NCBI GenBank assembly: GCA_014802435.1
Contig: JAAVCG010000001.1
Coordinates: forward strand, 1 to 56,230
Origin: Bacteroides sp.
GTDB taxonomy: Bacteria; Bacteroidota; Bacteroidia; Bacteroidales; Muribaculaceae
Direction of reading: 5' to 3'
DNA: 56,230 nt
Below are positions 40,601-47,376 of this stretch, piece by piece. The notes under the pieces are model-generated. The model worked only from the letters and a program-made list of their open reading frames with translations. It had not been told where the DNA came from and did not search any database. Position 1 is the stretch's first letter; every line of letters begins with the position of its first letter. Position numbers and translations under genes: made by a program.

Positions 40601-40983
40601 TCTATCACCCGCAGCTTCAGCATCACTGCGCCAATGAAGTTATAGAGATTCAATACCGCAAAAAATGACTCCCGCCGAGTCACTCCCCCAACGTGGGCCC
40701 CCGTATTTCCTATCTTCCGGATATAATGTACGGCTCGAAGCAGCCGTTCGTCGTTAACAAACTCCGTAAAGCCCCCTGACGTTACCATATCAAAGAGCGA
40801 GCAGCGCTCCGGAAGCGCCTCATGTTTCAGCGTCAAAATTGCTCGCGCTATCCATTCCAGTGCACGTCGCGCATTCAGGGCCGAGACCTCCGGGTCAGCA
40901 TACTGATTCCGTTCCGCAGCCTCGCAATAACGATACAGAGTCGCAACCTCCGGTATATCTTTTAGATAATCAAAGTTCATCAT
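37651..40983 (-). CDS. hsdR: Type I restriction enzyme R subunit
   Basis: A 1,110-residue motor/nuclease subunit. The N-terminus (about 1-130) is a DUF4145-like helical domain. Residues 185-330 form the HSDR_N nuclease region, with the PD-(D/E)xK-type AVVEAKRTSVNP. Then comes the helicase: Walker A ATGTGKTRTAISL, VDEAHRSIFDKF, LTATPRD, and motif VI region MIGRGTRLSADIFG. The C-terminal part is EcoEI-type (residues 880-1,110). It cleaves unmodified DNA after translocation, together with HsdM and HsdS. It starts 11 nt after the four-helix-bundle gene. Confidence 0.97.
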   Translation of the reverse strand: MMNFDYLKDIPEVATLYRYCEAAERNQYADPEVSALNARRALEWIARAILTLKHEALPERCSLFDMVTSGGFTEFVNDERLLRAVHYIRKIGNTGAHVGGVTRRESFFAVLNLYNFIGAVMLKLRVIESLEPFDKELLPQAPSLSIPTAEVNPATAKDFTEKVEPEAVASASEVTPAITWDNISEAETRRRFIDLMLKEAGWEVLETEGDIQPGKAAIEVKVEGMPNNEGVGYADYVMFGPDRKPLAVVEAKRTSVNPVAGEHQAELYAAALEKKYGVRPVIYLTNGFKHYVIDRLCFPKREIAAFHSLEDLQVLHHRQGQADITDMQVKAEISGRYYQIAGIHALCDHFNRKHRKGLLVMATGTGKTRTAISLVELLMRSGRVKNVLFLADRTSLVKQARREFAKHLPNTECSDLTATEHNKNARILFSTYQTMINYVDAEEKPFSVGRFDLIIVDEAHRSIFDKFKAIFRYFDAMLVGLTATPRDQVNRSTYDIFELEQGEPNYAYEYQTAVDDGFLCPYRGLRYESEVLTNGIRYDELTAEEREQMEQIWEWEALQDAIDPEKEPEPRDISNSEIFKYVYNTSTIDNMLNELMAKGLRIESGEKIGKTIIFAMNREHAEKIVSRFNLLFPHLGPDFCKQIDYSIKYAQDLIEKFEVRGGLPQVVVSVDMLDTGIDVPDVLNLVFFKRVRSRIKFWQMIGRGTRLSADIFGPGKDKEEFYIFDWCGNFDYFGENPQGIEPVRTQSLTERLFGLRADIALLLQGAQYQEEGRWEKEWHDELKELLQGQLLRLNDSHISVREHWETVAYYRNRANWQVLTAVGVDDMKREIGPLLPTQGGNEAALKFDMLALYVQLSLLDDTFDAARYEGKITLIAGALKQLGTVPQVMAKIDVINEVLTPNFWENKSLPAIERMRLELRDLLQFLSGNSSRTFDVNIDDESTFKGEAGEINSTMTYRQKVLDFLAEHREMPVLRKIQNIEQLTSDDVDALERIFWEELGTKADYERFLKREQLDENIPIGGFIRKLQGVDRTKAIDIFAKFISVNQLTAEQEEYLEGILNYVCQNGDIEVEVLLTESPFDDADEEDIFPGKFHKVGEFVSLLHKSIVAA

Positions 40984-40994
40984 AACTCAAATTA

Positions 40995-41645
40995 TTAAAA
41001 ATCCTCTGAATCCTCAGAATCCTCCTGAGCCCTCTGAGAACTCTGATTTCTCTGATAACTCTGATCCCTCTGATAACTCTGATAACTCTGATAATTACCC
41101 CGGCTGGCAATCCGCGCCCGATACATCTCCTCCTTTATTCCCCCCTTCTCAAGAAAAATCTCCTTTGCCCGCTCTATAACCCTATAAAGCATATAGTCAA
41201 GCTGATGGCAAAGAGTAATCGCTATGTTGCAAAACGCCTCCGGTGAGCGCTGCTTCAATCGTTCAATGTAATCTTCCGGCTCGGTGTGTGTCCGCGAAAA
41301 CCGTCGGATGCTCTGTGTGCGCTGATCATCCTTCCCCCATAAACTCAGGCCGTTATGTCTGGCAAAATCACGATAATCCTCACGCAGCTCCCCGAGGCTC
41401 GCCTTCGCTACGTTCGTCAGCTTGATTTCCGTCTCCCTGGAGGTCGCCGCAGCCATCGATCCCTCAACTATGTTCTGCTTACAACTCCGAGCCGCCTGAA
41501 CCATCTGATCCACTGTACGGTCGCGATACTTATCAAGATAAGTCTTCACAAACAAATCAGTAATATCCACAATCACCAACGACAACTTATAGACATTCCA
41601 ATCCTCAAACTTTCCGGTCTGCCTCAAAAAATCCCGACTATTCAT
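40995..41645 (-). CDS. Four-helix-bundle protein of the type I R-M locus
   Basis: A 216-residue protein. The four-helix-bundle core (about 10-165) reads WNVYKLSLVIVDITDLFVKTYL, QMVQAARSCKQNIVEGSMAAATSRETEIKLTNVAKASLGELREDYRDFAR and CHQLDYMLYRVIERA, like the rRNA-intervening-sequence protein family and the four-helix-bundle suffix proteins found next to type I systems. The tail from about 186 is low-complexity (YQSYQSYQRDQ), made of the same 9-bp unit as the array at 41697. It probably binds nucleic acid or structures the complex; its role is untested. It starts with a 4-nt overlap with the YQS-repeat ORF. Confidence 0.85.
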   Translation of the reverse strand: MNSRDFLRQTGKFEDWNVYKLSLVIVDITDLFVKTYLDKYRDRTVDQMVQAARSCKQNIVEGSMAAATSRETEIKLTNVAKASLGELREDYRDFARHNGLSLWGKDDQRTQSIRRFSRTHTEPEDYIERLKQRSPEAFCNIAITLCHQLDYMLYRVIERAKEIFLEKGGIKEEMYRARIASRGNYQSYQSYQRDQSYQRNQSSQRAQEDSEDSEDF

Positions 41646-41974
41646 CTCAAAAAATTTAAACCATTAATAACCCAAGCCCCCAGATAGCTCTGAGAACCCT
41701 GATAACCAAGCCCCCTCAGAGCCCTCTGAGAACTCTGATAACTCTGATAACTCTGATAACTCTGAGAGTTCTGATAACTCTGATAACTCTGAGAGCTCTG
41801 ATAACTCTGATAACCAAGAGCCCTCTGATAACTCTGATAACTCTGATATCTCTGATAACCAGAAGCCCTCTGATAACTCTGATAACTCTGAGAGCTCTGA
41901 TAACCAAGAGCCCCCTGATAACTCTGATAACTCTGATAACTCTGATAAGATAATCTCATACCGCTGTCATTCAA
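41642..41974 (-). CDS. YQS tandem-repeat ORF between hsdS and the four-helix-bundle gene
   Basis: 110 codons, almost all (Y/S)QS-type triplets with short breaks (ALGYQ, RASGYQR). It starts at TTG overlapping the hsdS stop (TTGA) and ends with a TGA that overlaps the ATG of the next gene (ATGA), so ribosomes could run through from hsdS to the bundle protein. The array is built from a 9-bp unit close to TATCAGAGT. Because 9 is a multiple of 3, all changes in copy number keep the frame. It may be a genuine translated linker or an untranslated array whose open frame is a by-product. There is no known domain. Confidence 0.4.
   Translation of the reverse strand: MNDSGMRLSYQSYQSYQSYQGALGYQSSQSYQSYQRASGYQRYQSYQSYQRALGYQSYQSSQSYQSYQNSQSYQSYQSYQSSQRALRGLGYQGSQSYLGAWVINGLNFLR
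41697..41955 (-). repeat. 9-bp tandem repeat array in the type I R-M operon
   Basis: About 28 copies of a 9-bp unit (plus strand CTGATAACT, with variants such as CTGAGAACT and CTGATATCT), interrupted at intervals by AGCCCTCTG or AGCCCCC. The same unit recurs in the 3' end of the four-helix-bundle gene at about 41030-41095. There are no spacers or palindromic repeats, so it is not a CRISPR array. Copy number is likely to vary between strains. Confidence 0.9.
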
Positions 41975-43077
41975 TCATTAAACCAATAATCCATACGGCT
42001 GGCAAGAAGAACCTCCAAGTCCGAAATCGTCGACTCTATCACGCGCTTCTGCTCCTCTATCGCCTCAATCTTTGATGCGAATTCGTTCTGTAAGGAGAGA
42101 GGAGGAACAGGAATTGATAAATTCCCATATAGCTGAGCATTGACATTGGGTTGCGCTGCTCCTCTAATTGATTTACTTATATAATTCCAATAATATGCAG
42201 TTTTAGTAAACTCGTATAGGTAAATTGAATTCAATATAGACATATCAATGGAAACTTTTATTAGATAGCCTGCATAAATGGCCGGACCAATAGACTTTTT
42301 ATAAAGAAAAGCCTTTCCAACGGTAGCTCCACTTCTTGCTAATAAAATATCTCCATGCTTTAACATGTATTTTGAATTATACTCAGATGGAGAAGATGCA
42401 ATTTCAGGTTTAAGATTTCCACGTTCATCTATATCTGTAATTCTAATGTAACGTATTTTATTATCATAAGGTATCCCTGAAGCGCCTGAACCATAGGATA
42501 ATTTTTCCTTAACAAGATCCCTCAAATGAAAGGTTTCCCACCCTTGCGGATTCTCTATGGGTTCCCCAAACATCTCATAAAAGAGCGACTGCGAAAGCAT
42601 ATCAAGATCCTTCAGCTGACCTCGCTTAACCTCAAGCATCTCATTTATCTTATCCAACTCCAATACTATTTGTTTTTGTTTTTCCAATGGAGGAATTGGT
42701 ATTACAACTGGAGATAATGAGATACGTGTAATTTGAGGTTGTGCAGCACCTGTTATAACACCCGTATAATCTACTGCCTGCAAAGCTATCCGAAGGTATG
42801 ACTTTGACAATCCTTCTGATGTAGGATGAACAACCATTGCATTCCCATTTATCCAGCTTTTAGGATTAGATACATTTATGGTCCCACACGTTGCTCCACG
42901 ACAGGTTAGAAGAACTTCCGGTTCTTCATGGTTGTAGGATGTATATTTCCCAATTATTCCATTAGCACCAAAAACATCATATTCACCACCTTCGACTAAA
43001 TCTTTTGTTGAAATAGTTTTAGGTTGATAAATATCACAAACGTCGCCCAGTCGTTTCTTTTCCCAGCCGTGATTCAT
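41971..43077 (-). CDS. hsdS: Type I restriction-modification specificity subunit S
   Basis: A 368-residue subunit with two target-recognition halves. Each TRD is followed by a conserved helix: IPIPPLEKQKQIVLELDKIN (about residues 130-150) and IPVPPLSLQNEFASKIEAIE (about 325-345), ending LLASRMDYWFND. It determines which bipartite DNA sequence is methylated or cut. The start overlaps the hsdM stop by 4 nt. The TRDs are clearly more AT-rich than the flanking hsdM and hsdR, as is usual for exchanged specificity domains. Confidence 0.95.
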   Translation of the reverse strand: MNHGWEKKRLGDVCDIYQPKTISTKDLVEGGEYDVFGANGIIGKYTSYNHEEPEVLLTCRGATCGTINVSNPKSWINGNAMVVHPTSEGLSKSYLRIALQAVDYTGVITGAAQPQITRISLSPVVIPIPPLEKQKQIVLELDKINEMLEVKRGQLKDLDMLSQSLFYEMFGEPIENPQGWETFHLRDLVKEKLSYGSGASGIPYDNKIRYIRITDIDERGNLKPEIASSPSEYNSKYMLKHGDILLARSGATVGKAFLYKKSIGPAIYAGYLIKVSIDMSILNSIYLYEFTKTAYYWNYISKSIRGAAQPNVNAQLYGNLSIPVPPLSLQNEFASKIEAIEEQKRVIESTISDLEVLLASRMDYWFND

Positions 43078-44573
43078 TGCGCAAGCAGTTTTTGCAGTTC
43101 TACCATCCCGCGGAGAAAAGTCTCCTCCGTGGTGTGGAGGCGGTTCATGATTGAATCGGTCGCTTCATATTCAATCTTCTCGCGGATGGTCTCCTTATAG
43201 GTGTTGAAAGCCAGGTCATATCCCTTATCAATTATCTCACTTTGAGCAACGAGAAACGACTGATCAGTGCGCTTGCGCTCCTTCTCTCCGCCCTTGCGGT
43301 CATGAAACCGCGCAATAACGTCGGGAATATCATTCTCCGTCACCTCATTGCGCTTCTGGTCAAGCGAATACCCGTCGGCCTTCATGTCGTAGAACCATAC
43401 CTTATCCGTGCCGCCCCCATTGGTCTTGGTGAAGATCAGGATAGCCGTCGACACTCCCGAATAGGGCTGGAAAACGCCCGACGGCATTGAAATAACCGCC
43501 TCCAGACATTGATTCTCTACCAGTTCCTTGCGCAAATCCTTATGAGCCTTTGAGGAGCCCGTCAACACCCCGTCAGGAACAATCGACGCACACCGTCCGC
43601 CCACCCGCAATGAGCGGATAAAGAGCGCCAAAAACAGCAACTCCGTCTTCCGCGTCTTGGCAATGGCCAGCAGGCTCTTTGAAACCGCATCGCTGTCAAG
43701 GCTCCCCGCAAACGGCGGATTGGCCAATATCAGCGAGTAGCGCTCCGTGTCCGTATTGTCGGCCGAGAGAGAATCCTGCCAGGCAACTTGCGGATTATCA
43801 ACATCATGGAGCATCAGGTTCATCGCCCCGATGCGGAGCATCGTCGCGTCGGTGTCAAACCCATGCAGCATCGTGTTGCGGAAATGCTCCTTGACTGACT
43901 TCTTGGCCAGCTCCTTCTTATAATGCTCCTGAACATACTTGGCACTCTCTACGATGAACCCCGCGCTACCCATTGCCGGATCACAGACCGTATCATCAAG
44001 CCCCGGCTGCATCAGCTCTACCATCATGCGGATAATATGGCGCGGAGTGCGGAACTGACCGTTAGTGCCGCTGGCTGCCATCTTCCCCAGGACGTACTCA
44101 TAGACATCGCCCATCGCATCCCGGTTATTCATGTCAAGCGCACTGATGCCGTCAACGACCTTAACCAGCGTCCGCGGATTCTGAATCATGAACACCGCAT
44201 CCTTCATAAACCGCGAATAAGCCGACTGCTTACCCCGATTAAGATGCTTAATATAAGAAAAAACATCCTGACTGACAACCCTATACATCCTCTCCGGCTC
44301 AAAATGGCGGAAATTACTCCAGCGCAAATCAGCCAGCGCGACATCGCGATCCGTCTCCGGATTATGCCAAGTCCCGTAATCAAACATCGGCTCGCTTACC
44401 TGAGTACCCAAGGCCGAAGCCTTGCTCTCCTGGCGTATCTGCGCATCATCAAGCATCTTCATAAACAGAAGATAAGTCATCTGTTCCAGCAGAGTTATCG
44501 AATTAGTGATACCTCCCGTCCAGAACGCCTCCCATATCTGGTCAATCTGTAATTTAATCTGTCCCGTAATCAT
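43074..44573 (-). CDS. hsdM: Type I restriction-modification methyltransferase subunit M
   Basis: A 499-residue N6-adenine methyltransferase. The N-terminal helical domain begins MITGQIKLQIDQIWEAFWTGG. The SAM motif is DPAMGSAGFIVES and the catalytic motif NPPF is in ILANPPFAGS. The C-terminal part ends with the conserved ETFLRGMVELQKLLA. I place the start at the ATG 44573: the frame is open for another 80 codons upstream but lies in repeat DNA and beyond the TATATTTG promoter box at 44578, just 4 nt from this ATG. It is the first gene of the locus. Confidence 0.96.
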   Translation of the reverse strand: MITGQIKLQIDQIWEAFWTGGITNSITLLEQMTYLLFMKMLDDAQIRQESKASALGTQVSEPMFDYGTWHNPETDRDVALADLRWSNFRHFEPERMYRVVSQDVFSYIKHLNRGKQSAYSRFMKDAVFMIQNPRTLVKVVDGISALDMNNRDAMGDVYEYVLGKMAASGTNGQFRTPRHIIRMMVELMQPGLDDTVCDPAMGSAGFIVESAKYVQEHYKKELAKKSVKEHFRNTMLHGFDTDATMLRIGAMNLMLHDVDNPQVAWQDSLSADNTDTERYSLILANPPFAGSLDSDAVSKSLLAIAKTRKTELLFLALFIRSLRVGGRCASIVPDGVLTGSSKAHKDLRKELVENQCLEAVISMPSGVFQPYSGVSTAILIFTKTNGGGTDKVWFYDMKADGYSLDQKRNEVTENDIPDVIARFHDRKGGEKERKRTDQSFLVAQSEIIDKGYDLAFNTYKETIREKIEYEATDSIMNRLHTTEETFLRGMVELQKLLAQ

Positions 44574-44577
44574 ACCG

Positions 44578-44609
44578 CAAATATACAAACTTTTCCCGAA
44601 TCCCCCAAA
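44578..44609 (-). promoter_or_regulatory. Promoter of the hsdMSR locus
   Basis: On the minus strand, TTTG (44606-44609), 20 nt, TATATTTG (44578-44585), then 4 nt to the ATG at 44573. The complete promoter predicts a leaderless hsdM message. Confidence 0.75.
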
Positions 44610-44617
44610 CGCCACTA

Positions 44618-44646
44618 TATGGAAAGGCGGATTCCGATCCGCCGCC
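44618..44646 (+). repeat. Dispersed palindromic element, copy 4
   Basis: TATGGAAAGGCGGATTCCG followed by ATCCGCCGCC, the same element as at 3429. It lies directly upstream of the hsdM promoter, pointing away from it. Confidence 0.9.
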
Positions 44647-44666
44647 CCCTCTCTATGAGATAGAAA

Positions 44667-44755
44667 ACAGCCTCGGAGAGGCGGCGTCATTGCCAACCCC
44701 AGGCACAAGCCTGGGGACAGTCCGGACCGAAGATATGACAGCCTCGGAGAGGCGG
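44667..44755. repeat. Mosaic of small palindromic repeats upstream of tmRNA
   Basis: An exact 18-bp direct repeat ACAGCCTCGGAGAGGCGG (44667-44684 and 44738-44755), each holding the palindrome GCCTCGGAGAGGC. Between them is a 20-nt inverted repeat CCCCAGGCACAAGCCTGGGG (44697-44716). There are no credible genes in 44574-44812. Related palindromes recur at 56138-56189. Confidence 0.7.
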
Positions 44756-44812
44756 TGTTATGTCTGCGCCAAAACATCGCCCCTCCAAGGCTGTCGCAAA
44801 CCCACACACACA

Positions 44813-44857
44813 AAAAAACATCCGATTTTCGCCGCTAAAGCACAGCAAAAATCGGAT
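44813..44857 (-). terminator. Terminator of tmRNA
   Basis: On the minus strand, ATCCGATTTT (44857-44848) pairs with AAAATCGGAT (44829-44820) around an 18-nt loop, followed by GTTTTTTTG. It lies 9 nt after the tmRNA 3' end. Confidence 0.8.
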
Positions 44858-44865
44858 AAAATCAG

Positions 44866-45263
44866 GGTGGAGTTGGGGGGATTTGAACCCCCGTCCAAAC
44901 GTGGAATTGATGAGTTTTCTACATGCTTATTCCCGAGTTGGTTTTCGAGCCGTGGCAGGAACGGGACCTCCAACCATGGCCTTAGCTTCTAAAATTTCGG
45001 GCAAACCTCGAAGCTCGGCTTTCCCTATACCCGATTTAGCTGCACCGCCTTATCGAGGAGTCTCGGGTCCAGGACTCTCGGGCGATGTCTCGTCCGCGTA
45101 ACTGTTACGCGGATAAAGCTGATCTACTATACTTCAATCAAGCAGCGAGAGCGTAGTTGTTTTCGCCATTTGAAATTTTGATGTCAGAGATTTAAGAGCT
45201 TAGGCATCATTGCTCTGCATGCTTGCTGACCACTTCTACACGCTGTCAAAACCGGTCAACCCC
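44866..45263 (-). ncRNA. ssrA: tmRNA (transfer-messenger RNA)
   Basis: A one-piece tmRNA of about 398 nt that rescues stalled ribosomes. The 5' acceptor strand GGGGTTG (45263-45257) pairs with CAACTCC (44875-44869, one G-U). The T-arm reads GACGGGGGTTCAAATCCCCC. The tag frame starts at GGC (45167) and reads GENNYALAA-stop (45167-45138), the Bacteroidetes type. The 3' end is encoded as A-CC-C, so the final A of CCA must be added. Pseudoknot-rich sequence fills the rest. It diverges from tRNA-Pro. Confidence 0.96.
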
Positions 45264-45281
45264 ATTCTCTAATGAGGACTG

Positions 45282-45312
45282 CAAATTTACGCATTTTCCG
45301 CGAATAATGCAA
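45282..45312 (-). promoter_or_regulatory. Promoter of tmRNA
   Basis: On the minus strand, TTG (45310-45312), 20 nt, TAAATTTG (45282-45289), 18 nt upstream of the tmRNA 5' end. Confidence 0.7.
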
Positions 45313-45399
45313 TAGTTTATGGAGATTTTTTGGCATAAAAATTTTTCTCCCTGTAAATCAACGTTTTAAAAAATTTTTGTAAAAAAAGTTGCAAAAATA

Positions 45400-45431
45400 T
45401 TTGGTGGTTTCAAAAAAACCTCGTAACTTTG
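45400..45431 (+). promoter_or_regulatory. Promoter of tRNA-Pro
   Basis: TTTG (45400-45403), 20 nt, TAACTTTG (45424-45431), 19 nt before the tRNA. Confidence 0.8.
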
Positions 45432-45450
45432 CAGTGCTTTTAAGGCCCAG

Positions 45451-45528
45451 CGGGGTGTAGCTCAGCCCGGTTAGAGTACGCGTCTGGGGGGCGTGTGGTC
45501 GCAAGTTCGAATCTTGTCACCCCGACCA
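45451..45528 (+). tRNA. tRNA-Pro (GGG)
   Basis: Acceptor CGGGGTG pairs with CACCCCG, the C1-G72 pair typical of bacterial tRNA-Pro. D-arm GCTC/GAGT. The anticodon loop CTGGGGG gives anticodon GGG. T-arm CAAGTTCGAATCTTG. The 3' ACCA is encoded. Confidence 0.96.
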
Positions 45529-45548
45529 AGCAAAAGCCTAAAGCAACG

Positions 45549-45587
45549 AATCGCTGAACCATCCCCGGTTCAGCGATTCCTTTTTTT
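45549..45587 (+). terminator. Terminator of tRNA-Pro
   Basis: A perfect 12-bp stem AATCGCTGAACC/GGTTCAGCGATT, loop ATCCCC, then CC and seven T. Confidence 0.93.
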
Positions 45588-45597
45588 GTGCCCCACC

Positions 45598-45708
45598 CTA
45601 TGGAAAGGCGGATTCCGATCCGCCGCCACGTCTGCGGGGATTGTGCATTCCTGGGGTCATGAGCATGAGCCAGAGCGGTGGCGGCGGATCGGAATCCGCC
45701 TTTCCATA
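45598..45708. repeat. Inverted pair of dispersed palindromic elements, copies 5 and 6
   Basis: Copy 5 (45598-45629, plus) and copy 6 (45678-45708, inverted) face each other across 48 bp, like the pair at 17407-17555 but with a different centre. The shared arm begins CTATGGAAAGGCGGATTCCG. The pair lies between two tRNA terminators with no gene. Confidence 0.88.
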
Positions 45709-45733
45709 AGGTTTTCGCCAAGATATAGCCAGC

Positions 45734-45773
45734 AAAAAGGAAATGCTGAGATGGGGATGACCATTCTCAGCAT
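45734..45773 (-). terminator. Terminator of tRNA-Arg
   Basis: On the minus strand, a 9-bp stem ATGCTGAGA/TCTCAGCAT with a 13-nt loop, followed by TTCCTTTTTG. Confidence 0.8.
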
Positions 45774-45785
45774 CGGTTCTTTTTG

Positions 45786-45857
45786 TAGGCCCGAGGGGAA
45801 TCGAACCCCTATCTAAGGTTTAGGAAACCTCTATTCTATCCGTTGAACTACAGGCCC
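45786..45857 (-). tRNA. tRNA-Arg (CCT)
   Basis: On the minus strand, acceptor GGGCCTG pairs with CGGGCCT (with G-U pairs). The anticodon loop TTCCTAA reads CCT, decoding AGG. T-arm AGGGGTTCGATTCCCCT. CCA is not encoded after the discriminator A. The terminator at 45734 follows. Confidence 0.93.
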
Positions 45858-45876
45858 GGATTCTCTTGAACGAGTG

Positions 45877-45884
45877 CAAAGTTA
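45877..45884 (-). promoter_or_regulatory. Promoter -7 box of tRNA-Arg
   Basis: TAACTTTG on the minus strand, 19 nt before the tRNA 5' end, as for tRNA-Pro. Confidence 0.7.
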
Positions 45885-45927
45885 GTGATTTTTTTTGTGA
45901 AAATTTAGTTTTTACTGAATTTTTTCG

Positions 45928-45935
45928 TAACTTTG
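45928..45935 (+). promoter_or_regulatory. Promoter -7 box of the psd-pssA operon
   Basis: TAACTTTG, 27 nt before the ATG at 45963. It overlaps an in-frame TTG (45933), which is therefore not the start. Confidence 0.7.
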
Positions 45936-45962
45936 CGGAAATTTTATTGCTTGACTTTAATA

Positions 45963-46682
45963 ATGGCTAAACTGCATAAGAAACTGAAACGTGTAAAAAT
46001 TCATCGCGAAGGCACTGATATTCTGGTCGTTACCTTTGTGCTGCTTTTGATTTTAAACGTCCTTATCTGGTCGCTTTCAACCCCCTGGGGCATTGCGACG
46101 TCCATTATCACGGGTATCTTCTACTTACTTTTAGTCAACTTTTTCCGCTCGCCGAAGCGCCATTTTACCGGCAACGAAGAAAACGTTGTGGTCAGCTCCG
46201 TCGACGGCACAGTCGTTGCGCTTGAAGAAGTCTATGAGCCGGAATATTTGAAGCGCAATTGCATCCAGTTGAGCGTCTTCATGACTCTATTTGACGTTCA
46301 CGCCAACTGGTTCCCGGTCAATGGCGAGGTAATTTACACAGCCCATCACCATGGACGCTTCATGAGCGCATGGCTCCCCAAGTCAAGCACTGAAAATGAA
46401 CGGTCAACAATCGTTATCCGCACTGACGACGGCCAGGAAATCCTCGTGCGCCAAATTGCCGGCGCTATGGCCCGCCGAATCGTAACGTATGCCGAACCGG
46501 GCATGGAGGCTAACATTGAGGACCATATGGGCTTCATCAAATTCGGCTCGCGAGTTGACATCTTCCTGCCGCTCAACACTGAAATCCTGACCCAACTAAA
46601 ACAAAAAACCATTGGCGGCATAACTGAAATTGCCCGCCTGCGCCCTGAATCAGAGGCGAACAATAAGGAAGGAGAAAACTAA
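45963..46682 (+). CDS. psd: Phosphatidylserine decarboxylase proenzyme
   Basis: A 239-residue short-form (PSD-A/archaeal-like) enzyme that converts phosphatidylserine to phosphatidylethanolamine. It has two N-terminal membrane segments (ILVVTFVLLLILNVLIWSL and GIATSIITGIFYLLLVNFF), then FFRSPKR, VVSSVDGTVV, LSVFMTLFDVHANWFPVNG with the conserved His, and GFIKFGSRVDIFLP. Self-cleavage at Gly195-Ser196 makes the pyruvoyl group. The start is the ATG at 45963, downstream of the -7 box. The stop overlaps the pssA start by 1 nt (TAATG), so the two steps of phosphatidylethanolamine synthesis are coupled. Confidence 0.96.
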   Translation: MAKLHKKLKRVKIHREGTDILVVTFVLLLILNVLIWSLSTPWGIATSIITGIFYLLLVNFFRSPKRHFTGNEENVVVSSVDGTVVALEEVYEPEYLKRNCIQLSVFMTLFDVHANWFPVNGEVIYTAHHHGRFMSAWLPKSSTENERSTIVIRTDDGQEILVRQIAGAMARRIVTYAEPGMEANIEDHMGFIKFGSRVDIFLPLNTEILTQLKQKTIGGITEIARLRPESEANNKEGEN

Positions 46683-47347
46683 TGAAACGCTATTTCAGCT
46701 GGCTCCCTAACGCCATCACCTGCCTGAACCTTACTTCCGGATGCGTAGCCCTGGTGCTCGCTTTCAACGGTTTTTATGGCTATGCCTCACTGGCAATCTG
46801 TGCAGCGGCCGTTTTTGACTTCCTTGATGGCGCCGTGGCCCGCCTGATGGGCGCTTATTCGGACATAGGCGCCGAACTTGACTCTCTCAGTGACCTGGTC
46901 AGCTTTGGCGTTGCCCCCGGCCTGATGGTCTATTGCCAGCTCCCCGCGCCTTATAATATAGTGGCCGTAATGATTCCTGTCTGCGGCGCCCTCCGCCTGG
47001 CCCGGTTCAATGTCGATACGCGCCAGACTACTTCATTCATCGGCCTGCCCATCCCCGCAAACGCCCTCTTCTGGATTGGCATGACCGCATTCTGGCAGGG
47101 CTCAGTCCTGATGAATGAAATCTTAGTGTGGACGCTGTGTGTCGTGTTCATCTCCCTGGCCATGCTTGCGCCCATCAATCTCCCCTCGCTTAAGTTTCAT
47201 GACTTCAAGTTTGCGGGTGAAAACCGCGTGCGCTATCTGCTTATCGTACTGACTATCGCCCTGTTAGCCCTGTTCGGCGTCCCCGGATTGGCCTTAGTGA
47301 TCATCGTCTATCTGATGCTTGGCGCAATCTCCGCCTTCATTAAGTAA
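46682..47347 (+). CDS. pssA: CDP-diacylglycerol-serine O-phosphatidyltransferase
   Basis: A 221-residue inner membrane enzyme that makes phosphatidylserine from CDP-diacylglycerol and serine. It begins MKRYFSWLPNAITCLNLTSGC, typical for the family. The CDP-alcohol signature is DGAVARLMGAYSDIGAELDSLSD, with the canonical D-x3-D ending. Six to seven membrane segments follow. Its product feeds the decarboxylase encoded just upstream. Confidence 0.96.
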   Translation: MKRYFSWLPNAITCLNLTSGCVALVLAFNGFYGYASLAICAAAVFDFLDGAVARLMGAYSDIGAELDSLSDLVSFGVAPGLMVYCQLPAPYNIVAVMIPVCGALRLARFNVDTRQTTSFIGLPIPANALFWIGMTAFWQGSVLMNEILVWTLCVVFISLAMLAPINLPSLKFHDFKFAGENRVRYLLIVLTIALLALFGVPGLALVIIVYLMLGAISAFIK

Positions 47348-47376
47348 TCCCCTCCGCGCCGCCCCGCCTTCTCCTT

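Noticed and set aside
41716-41907. VIRVIR-repeat frame in the 9-bp array
   Set aside because: It is an alternative frame of the same array; only the YQS frame overlaps the neighbouring stop and start codons.
41697-41955. Possible CRISPR array
   Set aside because: The repeat is a 9-bp unit in tandem without spacers; no Cas genes are in the window.
35801-44573. Genomic island or prophage around the restriction locus
   Set aside because: No integrase, transposase, att-like direct repeats or phage genes were seen; only the hsdS target-recognition domains have distinct composition.
44574-44813. 80-codon N-terminal extension of hsdM
   Set aside because: It runs through a dispersed repeat and palindromes and past the promoter box at 44578. 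HsdM homologues begin at MITGQIKLQIDQIWEAF.
44690-45101. ORFs over the tmRNA region
   Set aside because: They overlap tmRNA, which has a full acceptor stem, T-arm and tag peptide.
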